This document shows positions 15,912 through 24,925 of a stretch of DNA of 41,976 nt, in pieces. The position numbers were made by a program, and so were the translations under genes. Within the stretch, counting starts at the first letter, position 1. Each line of letters opens with the position of its first letter. The stretch comes from JBFEYJ01 sp041562215 (lineage in GTDB: Bacteria; Pseudomonadota; Gammaproteobacteria; Thiohalomonadales; Thiohalomonadaceae): assembly GCA_041562215.1 (NCBI GenBank), contig JBFEYJ010000005.1, positions 1 through 41,976 of the forward strand, read 5' to 3'. Below the pieces are notes generated by a model. It saw only the letters and a list, made by a program, of their open reading frames with translations. It was not told where the DNA came from and did not search any database.

Positions 15912-16883
15912 ATGCCTGAGTGCTATAGCCAGCGGATGCTCAACCCTTTCCATGGTATCGTCAACGTGATTGAGATAGCAGGTGCCGATGCTGTGAGCAG
16001 CGACGGAGAAAACTGGACCCTGTTCGTGCACGGTGAGCATGAAACCGCTGAACTGGCCGATGGCACTCGTCAGGAGGTCGAGACACCTGACGTCAAGTTC
16101 GGGGTCTGGTCCGCCAAGCAGGGCTTACGGCGCGCGCCAATCCGCAATGCGGCGGATTACGAGTTCGTCGATCACGTTGGTCGCTACCTGCTCGAAGTGA
16201 TTCGTCAGCACGCTGCAATGGTGCCATTTCCGCTCAGGGACCGTTATGAGCTGTGGTTACTCGACAGCGCCTTCGACCTGCCTCTGGCACTGATCGACAG
16301 TCGCTGCAGGCAGGGCGATATTAGCGAAGACACTCAGCTTAAATGGCGGGTCGGGGTAACGGCGCGAAGTCACTTTCAAGTGCCGGAGATACTGGTCAGG
16401 CGGCTGGATGGCATCAATCCCGCCGAGGTCCTGGAGCGAGTGATTAATCGTGCCGCCGGAACTCGTCCCCGAGCCCAGTGGTTTGTACGAAGAGATGATC
16501 TGAGTGGCCTGTCGATAAGGAGTCTTAGGGTGGAACCCGAGTTGAGGGGACGACTTCTTCCGGCAAAAGCTTTTCCCGAGCAGCAGCTGCGTTCACACTG
16601 GCCGGACCATACCGACCAGTCACTGGTGCGTGCCTATCTTGACTGGCAGGCGCCTTGGCTATTGATGTTGCAGCATCTGAGTGATAACACTCGCGACCGC
16701 CTGGAGCGCGCTGCAGGACAGCGGGCCCTGTTATTGGCCGAGAGCCATGCGCTGTTTCCTAAGGTAATCGATAAAGGCCGAATAGTCGCTGCGAGGGTCG
16801 AAGCCAACCTGCGCCGCGCAGCCGGTGAGGGTCGTGAGAATAGTCCTCGGACTGACGCCCTGTTTCCCTTTTTTAATGAGTAA
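15912..16883 (+). CDS. Conserved hypothetical protein, 323 aa
   Basis: I do not recognise a named domain. The ATG at 15912 is preceded by AAGGAGCGG at good spacing. The product is soluble, Arg- and Leu-rich, with an N-terminal beta-rich part (NPFHGIVNVIEIAGADAVSS, then WTLFVHGEHETAEL) and a helical C-terminal half (LVRAYLDWQAPWLLMLQHL). There is no signal peptide and no membrane segment. The opening, with a residue range devoted to what looks like one small beta domain plus RDRYELWLLDS, is consistent with a cytosolic protein conserved among sulfur-oxidising gammaproteobacteria, but that is recollection, not evidence. It is not in an operon. Confidence 0.75.
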   Translation: MPECYSQRMLNPFHGIVNVIEIAGADAVSSDGENWTLFVHGEHETAELADGTRQEVETPDVKFGVWSAKQGLRRAPIRNAADYEFVDHVGRYLLEVIRQHAAMVPFPLRDRYELWLLDSAFDLPLALIDSRCRQGDISEDTQLKWRVGVTARSHFQVPEILVRRLDGINPAEVLERVINRAAGTRPRAQWFVRRDDLSGLSIRSLRVEPELRGRLLPAKAFPEQQLRSHWPDHTDQSLVRAYLDWQAPWLLMLQHLSDNTRDRLERAAGQRALLLAESHALFPKVIDKGRIVAARVEANLRRAAGEGRENSPRTDALFPFFNE

Positions 16884-16972
16884 GGGCTTACACCTACGTT
16901 TGGATAACGAAAGTTTTGTATGATTTTTGACTGAATTATTCATTGCTACCATTGGATTTTACTCGACAAAGG

Positions 16973-17220
16973 TCAATTGAAGCTCAACGCGATCTCGTAG
17001 ATCTTGTTGACGACGCTGTCCCAAACGCCGGTTTCCCTTGGGCATTTGCGGCCACTTCGCAATGGCGGCAATGACCTCATGAATTATATTGCGCGGTCCT
17101 GGCAGGCTGATCGAATCACCCAGTGCAAGGCGATCCCTTTTCTCCCAGCCTGAAGATGTCTTGCGTGCCGTTCAGACTCTTCTGGTACGCATTGGTCCAT
17201 GCTTCCGGCGTCGCTCGCAT
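16973..17220 (-). pseudogene. Remnant of a small gene with two frameshifts
   Basis: Joining three frames on the minus strand from the ATG at 17220 reconstructs MRATPEAWTNAYQKSLNGTQ, DIFRLGEK, then (shift near 17130) RDRLALGDSISLPGPRNIIH, EVIAAIAKWPQMP, then (shift near 17030) KETGVWDSVVNKIYEIALSF and a TGA at 16973-16975. The three pieces join seamlessly into a plausible ~83-aa helical protein, which is why I call it a broken gene rather than chance. I do not recognise the family. The rest of 16884-17401 holds no gene. Confidence 0.45.
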
Positions 17221-17247
17221 GGGTGATTAGTGTTGAGGTAGAATCGT

Positions 17248-17307
17248 GTAATGCCCCGCAGGCGAAGACTGCATTACTTTGTGCTCAGACGGGGGGGGGC
17301 ACTGAGC
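17248..17307. other. Two adjacent hairpin-forming inverted repeats
   Basis: GTAATGC (17248-17254) pairs with GCATTAC (17271-17277), and GCTCAG (17283-17288) pairs with CTGAGC (17302-17307) around a run of nine G. No T-run follows in either direction, so they are not clear terminators. Confidence 0.4.
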
Positions 17308-17401
17308 CATCCTCAACGATCCGCTTATCAGAAAACGCATAGCAATCATTAATAGTCGTTTTTAGACATTTTATGGAGATTTAGGAGACAATAGGACCAT
17401 A

Positions 17402-17947
17402 TGTTGCCATTATCGAGAAAGCATTACATGGATGAGGTGCGTATTTGTTGTCTGCAAATATTGAGATGAATTGGCTATGGTCAGAGTAAAGTCTTTAACG
17501 GTGTTCATTGAACACGGCTCAAATAAAAGAACGGAGTAAAGAATCATGAACAGGGAAGCCACCGTGTTGCAGTGGTCGTTACGGGCCGGGGCGGTCTATT
17601 TCGCCGGGATCTCGCTGGCTCATACCGTGGGTGTAAAGATCCCCGGGTTGTTTATCTACTTCAATGTGCCCTCATTCCCTTATCAGGATCACATCATCGC
17701 CTTCCTGGCGTTCGGTTGGGCAGCGTTCTATTTTGTCGCATCAGTCAACCCTGTCGGTAACCCTCTCGCCGTAAGGGGTGTGCTTATCGCCAGCGCGGCT
17801 GCGATCGCAGGATTGCTGAGAATTAATATTCTTGATGAACTGGAGTTGATGTCTCCAGGAGTAGACCTGCAGCACTTCTGGTTGCAGACAATAGTGCTTA
17901 CCGCTTATGTCAGCTGGCTTTTTGTTTTCCATCTTAAGTCGAGGTAT
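17402..17947 (+). repeat. Copy 1 of a ~545-bp duplicated unit
   Basis: The leader and coding sequence of the membrane-protein gene here are duplicated at 21031-21575. Both begin TGTTGCCATT, share CTGCAAATATTGAGATGA and GTTCATTGAA in the leader, and share AAAGAACGGAGTAAAGAA just before the start codon. Identity is high in the coding part and lower in the leader. Confidence 0.9.
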
Positions 17948-17950
17948 TGA
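17546..17950 (+). CDS. Small four-helix membrane protein, paralog A
   Basis: The 134-aa product has four hydrophobic segments: AVYFAGISLAHTVGV, HIIAFLAFGWAAFYFVASV, GVLIASAAAIAGLLRI and LQTIVLTAYVSWLFVFHL. Between the first two lies IPGLFIYFNVPSFPYQDH. I do not recognise the family. The gene has a good CGGAG site before its ATG. A paralog at 21175-21576 differs at about 19 of 133 residues, all scattered, so both copies seem to be under selection. The histidine kinase gene at 18237 lies between the two copies, in the same direction. Confidence 0.8.
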   Translation: MNREATVLQWSLRAGAVYFAGISLAHTVGVKIPGLFIYFNVPSFPYQDHIIAFLAFGWAAFYFVASVNPVGNPLAVRGVLIASAAAIAGLLRINILDELELMSPGVDLQHFWLQTIVLTAYVSWLFVFHLKSRY

Positions 17951-18236
17951 TAGCTTGGTTACACAGTAAACTTTGAATCCGCGGATCATGACAGTAGCGC
18001 CCTGTACAAAATGTTATCCAATAACACAGTTCGCGGGGGATACTGCCATATCCTTTTGCATTCATAGCGGCGATCAAGACGATGAGCCTTCTTTCAGAAG
18101 GCCGTGCCTTCAGTTACGTCAAGTGTACATTTGATAAAATTCTTGAGATTCTTCTCCTTTGACGTTTCTTACTCCAGCTTTGAATTTCACAAGGTATAAG
18201 GAGATCTCAGGACTAAGTTTGGTGGTGTAGATTAAA

Positions 18237-20675
18237 ATGAAAATGCGTTTTATCCTGCTGACAGGGGGGGATGCTATTTATCACATCGCAAAACTCCGTA
18301 TTTTAATGCCGTCGTTACAACCCCCTCTGTTTGGAGTCCTTTTACTCTTCTGCAGTGTTGGCACCGTAGCGGATGTGGATCAGCCAACTGTGTCGAATGA
18401 TAGCGTCAACGTTGCCGTAAACTCGGTGCAACTAGGGCCCAGCTTGAGGGTGATCAAAGACCCTGACGGCACGATGACCGCCGACAGGCTTCTTATGCAT
18501 CCAACGCCGGAAGGTGTCAGGGGCCAGATTATGACCAGCTTTACTTTCACTGATGCGGCGTACTGGTTTGTGGTTCCACTCGATAATCCGGGGAAGGAAA
18601 CTCTTAAGAGGCTGCTGGTGCTCGAACCGACATGGCTGGATGACGTCCGCGTGAGTCTTGCAGAACCTGACGGCACATTACGCAAGTACCGGGGCGGTGA
18701 CTGGCTGGATTTCGCTCAGCGCAGCTTGCCACACCAGAAAATCAATTTCGAACTGAGCTTGCCGCCTGGGCGCAGCCGTCTGCTGGTGCGTGTGCAAACG
18801 CAAGATCCCTTTGTCGTCGGCATGACCCTTTGGGAGCGCAGCTCCTTTTACCGTGCGGATGGCAAAGAGCGGATGTATCTCGGCCTCGTGTACGGCGTGC
18901 TGGGGGCAATGCTGCTTTATAACCTTATGCTTTTTGTGGCCGTACGAGAGAAGGTCTACGCCGCCTATGTGGCCTATGTGTTCTTCTTTATCCTGATGCA
19001 CGCCACGTATAACGGCCTCATGTTCCACCATTTCTGGCCCCATTCTCCAGCTTGGGGAAATTGGGCACACTCTTTGGTCATCTACCTGTTTATCTCAGCA
19101 GGCCTTTTCTTTGCAATCAACTTTCTTGAGCTACATAGCAGATTGTTGGCGATCTATCGCTGGGCACGTAGTATGTTCTGGGTATGTTCGGCCTCTTTTA
19201 TCATCACTGCAATCCTCGGTGGCTATGGTCTAAATATCACCAACACGATTATCTGGGTCATTATATTCTCGTTATATAGCCTGTTTTTGGGAACATACTC
19301 GCTAATTGCGGGCAACCGTTCCGCACGTTATTTTTTGCCTGCCACCGCAGCAGGCTTTCTCGGATCGGGCATTACCGCCCTCTCCGTCTCCGGTCTGATT
19401 CCCCTTCACTTTTTCACCTACAGGGCCGCCGATATCGGAATGATGATCGATGCGATCCTGCTCTCCATCGCGCTGGCAGACCGCCTCAAAATTGCACGTT
19501 CGGAGACGGAGCATGCTAGGGCTGAGCTATTGGCTTCTTCCCGCTTCCATGCACAAAAACTGGAGGAGGAGGTCCATCAACGCACCCTGGAATTGCAAGA
19601 AGCCAACGCTACCAAGGACAAATTTTTTTCCATCATCGCGCATGACCTACGTGGGCCGATTGGTGGTTTGGCGCTGCTTTACACTGATATCGTACACTCG
19701 GGCAAGGATTTTACCGATGAAATCCTCATGCTTACCCGCCTGACGACCAGCAATACAAGCAACTTGTTAGAGCAATTGCTGACCTGGGCGCGTAGCCAAC
19801 GTGGAGAGATTGACTACAACCCCGAACCTATTGAGCTGGGTGAGTTGTTGAGGGAAATGCAGGAGCTGTTCTCTGCGCAGGCCAGTGCCAAGGGGATCCA
19901 GCTCGGTCTGAATGTCGAGGGGAAATGCTGGGGGTATGCCGACAGGCCGATGGTGCAAACGGTCCTGCGCAATTTAATCAACAATGCACTGAAGTACACT
20001 CAACATGGTGGCTCCATTACAGTGAGCCTTAGTAACAAAAATGAATGCTATCTATTTCGGATCACCGACACGGGAATCGGTATGGATCAGGCATTGCAGA
20101 AAACCCTGTTTCGTCTTGGTGAAAAACCACAATCTTTGCCTGGTACTCAGGGTGAAGAAGGCACAGGGCTTGGATTGATCCTGTGCAGCGAGTTTGTTCA
20201 CAAAAACGGCGGTACGATAGGCGCGCAGAGTGAAACAGGACTGGGCTCAACGTTTTGGTTCACACTGCCGAAGGCAAATGTGCATGAAAGCCACGAATCC
20301 AGAGTTGCAGTCGAAAATCAGCGGACTCTTAACATCCTGGTCGCCGATGATACGCAGATAAATCTTGAAACAAGTGGCAAGATGTTGCGGGATCTCGGGC
20401 ATGCCGTCTCATTTGCCCATGATGGTGCCGAGGCAGTGCAGTTGGCTGGGGAAAAGAACTTCGATTTTATCCTGATGGATATCGATATGCCGAATATGAA
20501 TGGCATCGAGGCAGCTAGACACATTCGCCGCACAAGCGGCAATAGCCAGATTGTTGCCTGGTCTTCCTATTCACGTAAAGAGTTAAGCAGTTTAACCAAT
20601 GACTTTCAATTCGATGGCTACCTGGATAAAACACTTAACCGAGACGCGTTAATCTCCGCGTTGATTCGTAAGTGA
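18237..20675 (+). CDS. Hybrid sensor histidine kinase (7TMR-DISM, HisKA, HATPase, REC)
   Basis: The 812-aa product has an N-terminal signal-like helix, a periplasmic 7TMR-DISM beta-sandwich domain (about residues 65-210), a seven-helix membrane domain (about 215-415), a short coiled coil (EEVHQRTLELQEANATKDKF) and a histidine kinase core. The H-box is SIIAHDLRGP with His469; the N-box is NLINNALKYTQHGG; the G-boxes are DTGIGM and GTGLGLIL. A C-terminal receiver (about 700-812) has the VADDTQ acidic pair, phosphoacceptor Asp748 in LMDIDMPNMNG and a Lys in YLDKTL. All catalytic residues are present. Starts at 18237, 18243 or 18306 are possible; the last would give a tidier signal peptide (MPSLQPPLFGVLLLF). 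No cognate output gene is adjacent. It lies between two duplicated membrane-protein genes. Confidence 0.9.
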   Translation: MKMRFILLTGGDAIYHIAKLRILMPSLQPPLFGVLLLFCSVGTVADVDQPTVSNDSVNVAVNSVQLGPSLRVIKDPDGTMTADRLLMHPTPEGVRGQIMTSFTFTDAAYWFVVPLDNPGKETLKRLLVLEPTWLDDVRVSLAEPDGTLRKYRGGDWLDFAQRSLPHQKINFELSLPPGRSRLLVRVQTQDPFVVGMTLWERSSFYRADGKERMYLGLVYGVLGAMLLYNLMLFVAVREKVYAAYVAYVFFFILMHATYNGLMFHHFWPHSPAWGNWAHSLVIYLFISAGLFFAINFLELHSRLLAIYRWARSMFWVCSASFIITAILGGYGLNITNTIIWVIIFSLYSLFLGTYSLIAGNRSARYFLPATAAGFLGSGITALSVSGLIPLHFFTYRAADIGMMIDAILLSIALADRLKIARSETEHARAELLASSRFHAQKLEEEVHQRTLELQEANATKDKFFSIIAHDLRGPIGGLALLYTDIVHSGKDFTDEILMLTRLTTSNTSNLLEQLLTWARSQRGEIDYNPEPIELGELLREMQELFSAQASAKGIQLGLNVEGKCWGYADRPMVQTVLRNLINNALKYTQHGGSITVSLSNKNECYLFRITDTGIGMDQALQKTLFRLGEKPQSLPGTQGEEGTGLGLILCSEFVHKNGGTIGAQSETGLGSTFWFTLPKANVHESHESRVAVENQRTLNILVADDTQINLETSGKMLRDLGHAVSFAHDGAEAVQLAGEKNFDFILMDIDMPNMNGIEAARHIRRTSGNSQIVAWSSYSRKELSSLTNDFQFDGYLDKTLNRDALISALIRK

Positions 20676-21030
20676 TCAATTACACCTAACTTCCAGGAAG
20701 AACGCGTAGTCATAACAGGGATAGTTTGCTTAGTTAAAATTGAAGTAACATTTAAATGTTCATTCGATCAGCTTAGTTTTCCACCAATCAATCTGATCGA
20801 AGTGAGCGGATGAAGAAGAGACCTTTGATGACATCCATCACTTGAACAGTGCTAAACATTATGCAAAGTACACGTAACAGCTGATGTAATGTTGTAAAGG
20901 GGCGTTTGAGGATGATGAGCAGGCCTCTTGGGCATTTCATGGCTTCATTCCTGAGTATGTGTATCAAATTGAACTTATGGGGTTTGTACGTATTATGATG
21001 TCCGGTGAATTATGGTGTACAGGCTTTACG
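20676..21030. other. 355-bp intergenic stretch, no gene seen
   Basis: AT-rich spacer between the kinase gene and the second copy of the duplicated unit. No ORF, convincing terminator or repeat was recognised in it. Confidence 0.5.
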
Positions 21031-21575
21031 TGTTGCCATTGTAGAGAAATCGTTACGTGGCACGAAGAGCATATCTTTTGCCTGCAAATATTGAGATGAC
21101 TTGGTTATCGTCAGGTAAAAGTCTTCATCGTGTTCATTGAATACTGCGCAAAGAAAAGAACGGAGTAAAGAACCATGACCAGGGAAGCCACCGTGTTGCA
21201 GTGGTCGTTGCGGGCCGAGTCGGTCTATTTCTCCGGGATCTCGCTGGCTCATACCTTGGGTGTAAAGATCCCCGGGTTGTTTATCTACTTCAATGCGCCC
21301 TCATTCCCTTATCAGGATCACATCATCGCCTTCCTGGCGTTCGGTTTGGCAGCGTTCTATTTTGTCGCATCAGTCGACCCTGTCGGCAATCCTATCGTCG
21401 TAAGGGGTGTGCTTATCGCCAGCGCGGTAGCGATCGCAGGATTGCTGAGGATCAATCTTCTTGATGAACTGAAGTTGATGTCACCAGGAGTAAACCTGCA
21501 GCACTTCTGGTTGCAGACAATAATGATCACCGGTTATGTCAGCTGGCTTTTTATTTTGCATCTTAAGTCCAGGTG
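21031..21575 (+). repeat. Copy 2 of the ~545-bp duplicated unit
   Basis: Second copy of the unit at 17402-17947, in the same orientation, 3.6 kb downstream. It contains the leader and the coding sequence of paralog B; similarity stops at the end of the coding sequence. Confidence 0.9.
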
Positions 21576-21576
21576 A
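21175..21576 (+). CDS. Small four-helix membrane protein, paralog B
   Basis: The 133-aa product is a close paralog of the product of 17546-17950, with the same four hydrophobic segments and the invariant loops KIPGLFIYFN and PSFPYQDHIIAFLAFG. Substitutions are mostly conservative within helices (for example V to L, A to S, V to I); charge changes include Gly15 to Glu and Glu100 to Lys. The ribosome binding site (CGGAGTAAAG) and leader are conserved with the first copy, suggesting shared regulation. Function unknown; proximity to the kinase suggests, but does not show, a joint role. Confidence 0.8.
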   Translation: MTREATVLQWSLRAESVYFSGISLAHTLGVKIPGLFIYFNAPSFPYQDHIIAFLAFGLAAFYFVASVDPVGNPIVVRGVLIASAVAIAGLLRINLLDELKLMSPGVNLQHFWLQTIMITGYVSWLFILHLKSR

Positions 21577-21774
21577 GGTGAATTAACCAAACGGGCAATG
21601 GCGATATCGAACTAACATGAAAGAAGTCATGGAGCCAATGAAGTAACCGTTTATACCAACAGAGAGTCTCTAGCTAATTCACACGGAAAAACACATTTTT
21701 TATTTCGCGTAATGCTCATTGATGACGATGGTTTTTAGCGTTGTATGCCAGTGGTGTAATGGAGGGGGAGTATA

Positions 21775-22323
21775 ATGAAATGTCCAAATTGTAGCGATAG
21801 TGAACTGGTTCCTAATTTTCTAGAAGGGCAGTTTCGTGCTCATACCTGTCAGAGATGTGGTGGGGATTGGTTGTTGATTGAAGATTATGTCGCCTGGAAA
21901 GAACGCAGTCCTGAATATGTGTTTTCTGAAGATGCAATATTTGAAGTTGAAGACACAAAAAAAGCGTTGCTCTGTCCAGTAACAGGGGCAGTTATGCAAA
22001 AATACAGGATTTCTCATGATAGTCAACACCGCCTCGATTATAGCTCGAATGTGGGTGGTGTATGGCTGGATAGCGGTGAGTGGGAGTATTTAAAAGAGCA
22101 GGGTTTGGCGGGTTCTTTAAATAAAGTATTTACTTCGCAGTGGCAAAGAACGATTCGTGATAATAGTGCAAAAGTCACGTTTGCCGATATCTACAAAGAA
22201 AAATTCGGTGAAGATTCATATGCCAAGGCTAAAGAACTGCGTGAATGGCTAAATAGCCATCCATGTAAAGCCGACCTTAGAGCATACATTTTAGCGGACG
22301 ATCCTTATTACGTAGAAAAGTGA
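21775..22323 (+). CDS. Zinc-ribbon (zf-TFIIB type) protein
   Basis: The 182-aa product begins KCPNCSDSELVPNFLEGQF and AHTCQRCGGDWL, a complete C-x2-C...C-x2-C zinc ribbon of the zf-TFIIB kind with the characteristic GGDWL tail. A second, degenerate ribbon (LLCPVTGAVMQKYRI then SSNVGGVWLDSGEWEYL) keeps the GVWLDSGE tail but has lost its second Cys pair. The C-terminal 70 residues are helical and charged. GGAGGGGGAG precedes the ATG. The gene is noticeably AT-richer than the operons at the ends of the window, consistent with transfer. Role unknown. Confidence 0.8.
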   Translation: MKCPNCSDSELVPNFLEGQFRAHTCQRCGGDWLLIEDYVAWKERSPEYVFSEDAIFEVEDTKKALLCPVTGAVMQKYRISHDSQHRLDYSSNVGGVWLDSGEWEYLKEQGLAGSLNKVFTSQWQRTIRDNSAKVTFADIYKEKFGEDSYAKAKELREWLNSHPCKADLRAYILADDPYYVEK

Positions 22324-22371
22324 TAATCCATGCACTAAAATACGGAACTTATAAAGTCAGGAGGTTAACAG

Positions 22372-22782
22372 TTGAGTTCGTTTAAATTATTGTGGGCTAT
22401 TACAGGGCCGGATCATTCCATCGAAAGTAGTCAAAGGGGAAGCACGGATAACGTGACCTTGGAACAGATCATGGAGTGCCTTAGTGAGGTTCTTGAACGG
22501 TCAGGTTTGATGGAGCTGGTTGTGGTTGATCCATCTGAAACAGGCCCTAGAGGTTTGCAGATTCGCACAGATGAAGGATGTTCTATCGTCACTTTGGCTG
22601 AAGTGGATAACAAGAAAGAAAAGAAGATCAGAACCTTTCGTTCAGGAAAGGAGGGGGGAGATGTTGAGATTCTTGGTGGCAAGTGGAACGCACGGATGGT
22701 CTGTAAAGATGAAGGCATCATTAGGCAGATGTTTACCGAATTGTATTCCACACAAGACGTTTCACGAGAACTTCTGAGCTAA
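22372..22782 (+). CDS. Hypothetical protein, DUF6911-like (possible immunity-type protein)
   Basis: The start is TTG at 22372, supported by AGGAGG about 6 nt upstream. The 136-aa product has a LEQIMECLSEVLERSGLMEL helix, then a central beta region GLQIRTDEGCSIVTLAEVDN and a C-terminal VEILGGKWNARMVCKDEGII followed by MFTELYSTQDVSRELLS. The C-terminal pattern (hydrophobic-G, a charged helix, FxEhxxTGDVSxELL) resembles the DUF6911 family, whose members sit in toxin-immunity loci; this is recalled and tentative. It lies 48 bp downstream of the zinc-ribbon gene in the same direction and may be cotranscribed. No toxin gene is visible nearby. Confidence 0.55.
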   Translation: MSSFKLLWAITGPDHSIESSQRGSTDNVTLEQIMECLSEVLERSGLMELVVVDPSETGPRGLQIRTDEGCSIVTLAEVDNKKEKKIRTFRSGKEGGDVEILGGKWNARMVCKDEGIIRQMFTELYSTQDVSRELLS

Positions 22783-22815
22783 GATATTCCTCCTTAATAA
22801 GAAAGAAATCTCAGG

Positions 22816-22849
22816 GGCAGCTTTAACTAACAATAGTGTTAGAGCTGCC
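22816..22849. terminator. Hairpin between convergent genes, possible bidirectional terminator
   Basis: GGCAGCT (22816-22822) pairs with AGCTGCC (22843-22849), extended inward by TAAC/GTTA. It lies between the DUF6911-like gene and the convergent sthA-like gene. The adjacent T-run is weak on both sides, so termination is likely but not certain. Confidence 0.45.
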
Positions 22850-23017
22850 AATTTCTATGCTGATATTGGTATGATCCAAAGCAAGCTTTAACCGTTGAAC
22901 ATGAGCTCACGAAGTTTAGTCTGAATGGCTGCTCCTAAATAGACGCATTCAAATAGCGGAAACGCTATACACTATAAGGTGAGTCCCACCCCAGTAGGTT
23001 ACTGCTAACTTTTGCCT

Positions 23018-24400
23018 CTAGTGTTCTAAACGGTTCCACGCATCAAGTGCCGCCACTTTATAAACTTCGGCTAGCGTTGGGTAGTTGAAGATGTTCTGCA
23101 GAAAATAGTCCAGGTTTCCTCCAAGGACATAGACTGCCTGGCCGATGTGGATCAACTCGGTCGCACCTTCACCAAGTATATGGACACCAAGCAGTTTTTG
23201 ATCTTCCTGTGAGATGAGCAATTTCAAAAGTCCCTGTTCAAGTCCCATAATCTGCCCTCGCGCGGTCTCACGCAGTCGTGCGATCCCGGTTTCATAGGGG
23301 ATCCCCTTTTCGAGTAGTTGTTGCTCAGTCATCCCAACCATGCTCATCTCGGGTACTGCATAGATCCCAAAGGGGAAGTTCACCATACTATTGGAGACGG
23401 GGCAGCCGAAGGCGTGGCAGGCAGCCTGTCGCCCCTGCTCCATTGATGTCGAGGCCAGGCTGGGGAAACCGATAATATCCCCTGCCGCATAGATATGCGA
23501 TTGTGAAGTCTGGTAATTTTCATTGACGTTGATGAGGTGACGTTCGTTTTGCTCCACCCCTGCCGTGTCGAGTTTGAGGGCGTTAGTGCTACCTGCGCGA
23601 CCGGCGGCAAGTAGTACGACATCGGAGCTTATTCGCTTCCCGGTGTCCAGGGTGGTGATCACTTTACCGTTTTCCTTCACTACCGTTTCGACATTCTCCC
23701 CCAGGCGTAGGACCATGCCACGTTCGCGAAGAAGGTGGATAAGCTCTTCGATGATCTCTTTGTCCATAAATCCGAGCATCTGCGCACGGCCATCGACCAG
23801 CGTGACTTCGATATCCATTGCGCTGAAAATAGTCGCATATTCTATACCGATGACTCCGGCACCGACGACAGTAAGGGAGTGGGGAAGTTTTTCCAGCTGG
23901 AGGATATCGTCACTATCAATGATTTGCTTGCCGTCGAATGGTATCCCCTCAGGACGGACCGGATGCGTTCCTGTGCTAATGAGGAATTTTTCAGCACTGA
24001 GTTTTCTGACATCGCCATGGTGATCCACCACCCGCACCGTGTGGTTGTCGATAAAATTGGCGCTTCCGCTCAAGACATGTACACCATTGCGAGTCAACTG
24101 GTGCTTAAGGACCTCCGCCTCACGGCGGATAGTAGCGTTGAGCTGCTGCTTGAGATCGTCCATGGTCAGGTCGGCTTTGAGCCGGTAGCCTTGACCATAG
24201 AGTCCACGCTGGTCGTAACCACTGAGGTAGAGCACCGATTCTCGCAGCGTTTTGCTTGGGATGGTGCCAGTGTGCAGGCAGACCCCGCCAACTGTCGTGC
24301 GCCGATCGATGATTGCAACTTTTCGTCCAAGTTTCGCCGCTTGAATAGCGGCACGCTGACCGGCAGGGCCCGATCCAATAACGATGTAGTCGTAGTCCAT
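23018..24400 (-). CDS. sthA: Soluble pyridine nucleotide transhydrogenase
   Basis: FAD-dependent enzyme of 460 aa that interconverts NADH and NADPH. The N-terminus has the FAD dinucleotide motif IVIGSGPAGQRAA, and an internal VVGAGVIGIEYATIF binds NAD(P). The redox site reads GGVCLHTGTIPSK: the first Cys (41) is kept but the second disulfide Cys of lipoamide dehydrogenases is Thr46, the hallmark of SthA/UdhA. AAGDIIGFPSLASTSMEQGR and the C-terminal dimerisation domain follow the family pattern. The ATG at 24400 is used, with AGGAGG just upstream; the TTG one codon earlier is an alternative but sits almost on the Shine-Dalgarno. Monocistronic as far as seen. Confidence 0.92.
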   Translation of the reverse strand: MDYDYIVIGSGPAGQRAAIQAAKLGRKVAIIDRRTTVGGVCLHTGTIPSKTLRESVLYLSGYDQRGLYGQGYRLKADLTMDDLKQQLNATIRREAEVLKHQLTRNGVHVLSGSANFIDNHTVRVVDHHGDVRKLSAEKFLISTGTHPVRPEGIPFDGKQIIDSDDILQLEKLPHSLTVVGAGVIGIEYATIFSAMDIEVTLVDGRAQMLGFMDKEIIEELIHLLRERGMVLRLGENVETVVKENGKVITTLDTGKRISSDVVLLAAGRAGSTNALKLDTAGVEQNERHLINVNENYQTSQSHIYAAGDIIGFPSLASTSMEQGRQAACHAFGCPVSNSMVNFPFGIYAVPEMSMVGMTEQQLLEKGIPYETGIARLRETARGQIMGLEQGLLKLLISQEDQKLLGVHILGEGATELIHIGQAVYVLGGNLDYFLQNIFNYPTLAEVYKVAALDAWNRLEH

Positions 24401-24925
24401 CAAACCTCCTCGCTTTAAAAGATAGTATGGTCATGCAATACCTGGCTTGCCACACCCTGCAGGAATTCGCTCCGATGCTCGATCCACTCTGTTTGGTGTA
24501 TTGCTTCCAGTGTATGTGTGTGTAAAAGTTCGCTGTCGTGTTTGTGGCACAACGCAAATTCCTTTAGCGTCACAAAAAGAGAATAGTGACCGTTGATCCT
24601 GAAAGAGATACGTCACGGTGAAAACTGGCGGGAATCAACGGTAAAACATGACCTTAGGGGCTTTCCTGGAGAGCAGGGTGGAGGTCTGAGGTCAAGAGGC
24701 TGGCTTGGATTAGAGATGATAAAGTTCTTCAGGGGAATTTTGGCGGGTAAAAAAGATATAGTGATGCCATTGTCGTAATGAACACATGGTTCGCCTGAGC
24801 AAGTGGACTGCCGGTGCTGAGCGCGATAAGTGCTTTTGGGAGCAGCTTTGAGTATTTACGTTGGTTCCCGGTGCGGGTTTTGATATAACGAGGGGGAGAT
24901 TTTTTAACTTGTCTTTGAGAACGGA
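24401..24925. other. 525-bp intergenic stretch, no gene recognised
   Basis: Region between the divergent sthA and HEPN-helicase genes. Short frames exist (for example on the minus strand near 24431-24616) but lack ribosome binding sites and protein-like composition. Promoters for both flanking genes must lie here; none is obvious by eye. Confidence 0.45.

Noticed and set aside
17283..17307. Intrinsic terminator in the G-rich hairpin
   Set aside because: No T-run follows the stem on either strand.
23735..24418. 227-codon plus-strand frame opposite sthA
   Set aside because: It is the antisense of a conserved transhydrogenase, with no independent support.
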